Positions 7,283 through 8,906 of a stretch of DNA of 8,906 nt are shown here, in pieces. The stretch is from positions 1 through 8,906 of the forward strand of contig DASSVP010000182.1 in assembly GCA_035705985.1 (NCBI GenBank). The letters run 5' to 3'. A program made the position numbers and the translations under genes. The notes under the pieces are model-generated. The model saw only the letters and a program-made list of their open reading frames with translations. It did not search any database and had not been told where the DNA came from. Every line of letters begins with the position of its first letter. The first letter of the stretch is position 1. This stretch comes from JACVRW01 sp035705985. GTDB lineage: Bacteria; Actinomycetota; Thermoleophilia; Solirubrobacterales; Thermoleophilaceae.

Positions 7283-7313
7283 CTGTCCAGAAAAACGTGC
7301 ACAAGCTGTACAG
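7283..7313. promoter_or_regulatory. Paired CTGTnCAG boxes ahead of the operon (candidate operator)
   Basis: CTGTCCAG (7283-7290) and the perfect palindrome CTGTACAG (7306-7313) agree at 7 of 8 bases. They start 23 bp apart, about two helical turns, and the AT-rich spacer contains GTGCAC. They lie 20-50 bp upstream of the first gene of the operon, where an operator is expected. MerR-family light regulators in other bacteria use TGTACA-like half-sites, from memory with different spacing. No convincing -35/-10 pair was found; TAATCT (7317-7312, - strand) is only a weak -10 candidate. Binding by the neighbouring MerR-DICT protein is inference. Confidence 0.35.
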
Positions 7314-7314
7314 A

Positions 7315-7449
7315 TTAGCCGGTGGCCCGACCGCGCACGAAGTGGAGCCACGACGGCGTTGTCTCCTCGCGGTTGCGGGCGTCGGCGAAGAACTCGAACC
7401 CCTCCGCCGGCGGAAGCGGCAGCCGCTGCCCTCGTTGCGGTATGTGCAC
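7315..7449 (-). pseudogene. Remnant of a second SRPBCC (COG4276-like ligand-binding) gene
   Basis: From GTG 7449, 15 bases after the regulator's stop, a 44-codon frame runs to TAA at 7317-7315. Its core PLPPAEGFEFFADARN (11-26) followed by TTPSWLHF (30-37) closely resembles the N-terminus of SRPBCC ligand-binding proteins, which commonly read PAPPEEVFAFFSDARN then ITPPWLHF. Full members run to roughly 150 residues; here the homology ends at residue 38, followed by RGRATG and a stop, and none of the remaining domain is visible before the next gene. The simplest reading is a 3'-deleted gene that was once the regulator's downstream partner. A functional micro-protein is possible but less likely. 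The similarity is judged by eye. Confidence 0.6.
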
Positions 7450-7464
7450 CCGCGTGCCGTGCCC

Positions 7465-8313
7465 TCAGGTCAGCTGTCCGAGCGCGCGGGTCGCGATGGC
7501 CGTCGAGAGACGGAGCTGGTCGGCCACCGGCGGGCCGGGCGGGGCCGACGAGAGGCGCTGCGCGATGCGCTCCTCCATCTGCGGAGCCGCCTGCCGGGCG
7601 AGTTCAAGGCCGATCTCCGCGGCGGCCCGCACGAGCTCGGGCTCGACGCTCCAGATCACGTCGAACTCGCGCGCCGCGTCAGCCCTTCGGCGTGCGTGCG
7701 CCACCTCCACTGCGGCGAGGCAGGCGGCGTGGCCCGGCCCCTCGCAGACGACGGCCCACTCGCGCACGAGCGGCTGCGAGGGTCCCACCGGAAGCTCGGC
7801 CGGACCGTGTGCGGGCGTGTGCGGACGATCGAAGTCCGCGAACACGATCGCCAGTTCCGCGGTGCGCGCGTATTCGCGCCACCGGCGTTGCGATTGGCGG
7901 TAGAAGCGCTCGCGCTGAAAGGACCCGATCAGGAGCGGCCTGTCGGCATGCGCGCAGCTCTCGTCCTCGAGTGCGTGCGACAGCGCGAGTAGTACCGGCT
8001 TGCGAAGCCTGATCGGCTGCAGCGCAGGGCCTCGCCGGCGGAGGCCGGCGAAGATCGACGGCTCCGGTTCCTCCCCCGTTTCGCGAGCGCGAGCAATGGC
8101 CGCCGGCAGCGATAGGCCCCCGTCCCGTTCGCGAACGACCCGCAGCACAAGCTCCACGTCGCGCTCTCCGTAGCGACGATGGCCACTCGGGAGACGCCGC
8201 GGCCGGGGGAACCCGTGTCGCCGCTCCCACATGCGAAGGGTGCCCTCGCTCAGGCCCGTGCGTGCGACAAGCTCGCCGATCGCAAGCCCATGGTCGTCCG
8301 TTCGCTTCGCCAT
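7465..8313 (-). CDS. MerR-family transcriptional regulator with DICT sensory domain
   Basis: A 282-residue two-part regulator. Residues 10-78 form a MerR winged helix-turn-helix: LAIGELVARTGLSEGTLRMW, then RRHGFPRP, then LPSGHRRYGERDVELV, with the GHRRY wing intact. After an acidic/Pro linker (80-100), residues of about 103-230 match the DICT domain: KPVLLALSHALEDE (105-118), RPLLIGSFQRERFYRQS (125-141), ELAIVFADF (153-161), PLVREWAVVCEGPGHAACLA (181-200) and FDVIWSVEP (217-225). A helical tail follows. DICT is described as a sensory domain of signalling proteins and has been suggested to act in light responses; no cobalamin-binding motif is present. ATG 8313 is preferred, with ATG 8334 (seven residues longer) as an alternative lying in the upstream inverted repeat. 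It is encoded on the same strand just ahead of the operon and is its likely controller. Confidence 0.9.
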   Translation of the reverse strand: MAKRTDDHGLAIGELVARTGLSEGTLRMWERRHGFPRPRRLPSGHRRYGERDVELVLRVVRERDGGLSLPAAIARARETGEEPEPSIFAGLRRRGPALQPIRLRKPVLLALSHALEDESCAHADRPLLIGSFQRERFYRQSQRRWREYARTAELAIVFADFDRPHTPAHGPAELPVGPSQPLVREWAVVCEGPGHAACLAAVEVAHARRRADAAREFDVIWSVEPELVRAAAEIGLELARQAAPQMEERIAQRLSSAPPGPPVADQLRLSTAIATRALGQLT

Positions 8314-8324
8314 GCGCGCTCGTG

Positions 8325-8349
8325 AACGTAGCATGCAGGAATGCCTGCA
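8325..8349 (-). promoter_or_regulatory. Inverted repeat and possible -10 ahead of the MerR-DICT gene
   Basis: TGCAGG (8334-8339) and CCTGCA (8344-8349) form a perfect 6-4-6 inverted repeat ending 21 bp before the chosen start codon. On the - strand it is followed by TACGTT (8330-8325), a possible -10 element, which would put the transcript start a few bases before ATG 8313. MerR proteins typically bind such dyads between the -35 and -10 elements, so autoregulation is plausible. No good -35 is visible and the promoter call is weak. The dyad itself is seen directly. Confidence 0.35.
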
Positions 8350-8584
8350 CCGGCAGTTCAGATCGAGAAGACGCCGCCGCGCCGTAGCCGCTGAGCCCAG
8401 CATCGCGGCCCACGCGCCTTCGCACCGTCGAGAGCCGGGTGCTTCTCCCAGCCGTCGCACTCACGCGCTATCCCGGGCCCGATCGGGAAGGTGCCCGCGC
8501 GCCTGAGGGGAATGGCGGCCGAGCAGCCGGGGCTGAACCTCGTCAGGAGCCGCAGGCGGCAGCGGGTTCGGGGTCTGTTCGCGC

Positions 8585-8603
8585 CTCGCAGAGGTGGTGC
8601 GAG
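8585..8603. repeat. Short inverted repeat CTCGCA/TGCGAG
   Basis: CTCGCA (8585-8590) and TGCGAG (8598-8603) are perfect complements with a 7-base loop. It is the first of three dyads packed into 75 bp downstream of the VOC stop codon. It may be part of a transcription-end structure or a protein site; no function is shown. Confidence 0.4.
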
Positions 8604-8629
8604 ATTTCGTCCGATACGCGCGTGGAGAT

Positions 8630-8659
8630 GGACGCGTCCGATTCACTTCGGTTGAATCG
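8630..8659 (-). terminator. Tandem palindrome and UUCG-type hairpin after the VOC gene
   Basis: CGATTCA (8639-8645) and TGAATCG (8653-8659) pair perfectly. On the + strand the stem can close further to C(TTCG)G with one bulged base, a very stable loop type as RNA. Next to it lies the 10-bp palindrome GGACGCGTCC (8630-8639). The hairpin starts 54 bases past the VOC stop, a usual place for an intrinsic terminator, but neither strand has a following T-run. Many actinobacterial terminators lack one, so the terminator label is tentative. Confidence 0.35.
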
Positions 8660-8713
8660 AGTGCTTACCTCTGCGCCCACAGCACGGGCGGACGAGCGAC
8701 CCAGAACGTAGGC

Positions 8714-8906
8714 TCAGCCGCGGGCGGAGATCTGCTGTACGGCCCAGCCGTTGCCGTCCGGATCGCTGAAGAAGACGAACCCGACGTTGTCGAGCGGGTT
8801 CGGCTGAGGGCTGGGGGTCTCACCGATGATCTGGATCTCGCTGACCTCCACCCCTCGCTGTCGGAGCTGAGCACGTGCCGCGTGGATGTCGGGGACGACC
8901 AGCTGC
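8714..8906 (-). CDS. VOC superfamily protein (glyoxalase/dioxygenase fold), C-terminal part
   Basis: The last 63 residues are present; the N-terminus lies beyond the window edge. The frame shows VPDIHAARAQLRQRGVEVSE, the typical VOC helix between strands, then PNPLDNVGFVFFSDPDGNGW and the end AVQQISARG. The F-DPDGN-W pattern is characteristic of the glyoxalase/bleomycin-resistance/dioxygenase superfamily, small metal- or ligand-binding proteins. In related sequences the end often reads LLQEI, where Glu can be a metal ligand; here the last position is Gln (AVQQI), so metal catalysis may be lost or differ. It is on the same strand as the regulator but about 400 bp away, with palindromes between, so it is probably a separate unit. 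Confidence 0.87.
   Translation of the reverse strand, partial: QLVVPDIHAARAQLRQRGVEVSEIQIIGETPSPQPNPLDNVGFVFFSDPDGNGWAVQQISARG

Larger units (their letters stand above)
8335..8713. other. Gene-poor intergenic stretch with short palindromes
   Basis: About 380 bp between the regulator and the VOC gene. Open frames of 47 to 90 codons exist on both strands, but they are Arg/Ala/Pro-rich, lack usable ribosome binding sites and resemble no family I know. Besides the dyad at 8334-8349 it holds CCCGATCGGG (8478-8487) and a cluster of inverted repeats at 8585-8659. No tRNA, CRISPR or insertion sequence is seen. The promoter of the regulator and the 3' end of the VOC transcript should lie here. Confidence 0.6.

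Noticed and set aside
8342..8395. A 17-codon + strand frame divergent from the regulator
   Set aside because: Too short, no ribosome binding site, and it begins inside the inverted repeat.
8512..8655. A 47-codon Arg-rich + strand frame in the intergenic region
   Set aside because: Its only purine-rich stretch touches the ATG, too close for a ribosome binding site. It also runs through the palindromes and resembles no known protein.
8636..8662. Possible tRNA T-arm (GATTCAAC-like on the - strand)
   Set aside because: The 53-61 pair and T-stem do not form, and no acceptor, D-arm or anticodon arm can be built around it.

Overview
The window is very GC-rich, with GTG starts, 1 to 4 base gene overlaps and a strong G/C third-position bias. 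This fits a high-GC actinobacterium. A deep-branching group such as Thermoleophilia/Solirubrobacterales is my guess and is inference only; there is no rRNA or other lineage marker here.

Layout. (1) 1-841, + strand: a short promoter region and an alpha/beta hydrolase gene. It converges on, and overlaps by 64 bp, the end of the main operon. (2) 778-7262, - strand: a compact eight-gene unit. In transcription order it encodes an SRPBCC protein, a DUF2945 protein, a small four-helix membrane protein, a short-chain dehydrogenase (SDR), a class I DNA photolyase, an FAD-dependent amine-oxidase-like protein, DUF1365, and a cyclopropane-fatty-acid-synthase-like methyltransferase. Most junctions are TGATG or GTGA overlaps, so the unit is probably one translationally coupled mRNA. 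(3) 7263-7464: the region ahead of the operon. It holds two CTGTnCAG boxes and a previously hidden 44-codon remnant that looks like the N-terminus of a second SRPBCC ligand-binding gene. (4) 7465-8313, - strand: a MerR-type regulator fused to a DICT sensory domain, with a perfect inverted repeat just upstream. (5) 8335-8713: about 380 bp without a convincing gene but with several short palindromes. (6) 8714-8906, - strand: the C-terminal part of a VOC (glyoxalase/dioxygenase-fold) protein cut by the window edge.

How they work together. Photolyase, FAD oxidoreductase, DUF1365, CFA-synthase-like methylase and SDR recur together in light or singlet-oxygen responsive gene sets of other bacteria, often under a MerR-type B12 photoreceptor (LitR/CarH type). 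The natural reading is a photo-oxidative stress island that repairs UV-damaged DNA and remodels unsaturated membrane lipids. What stands out is the nearby regulator: it carries a DICT domain where the known photoreceptors carry a cobalamin-binding domain. The lipid-modifying chemistry of the FAD/DUF1365/methylase trio is not settled, and the methylase here has changes at the bicarbonate site of classical CFA synthases.
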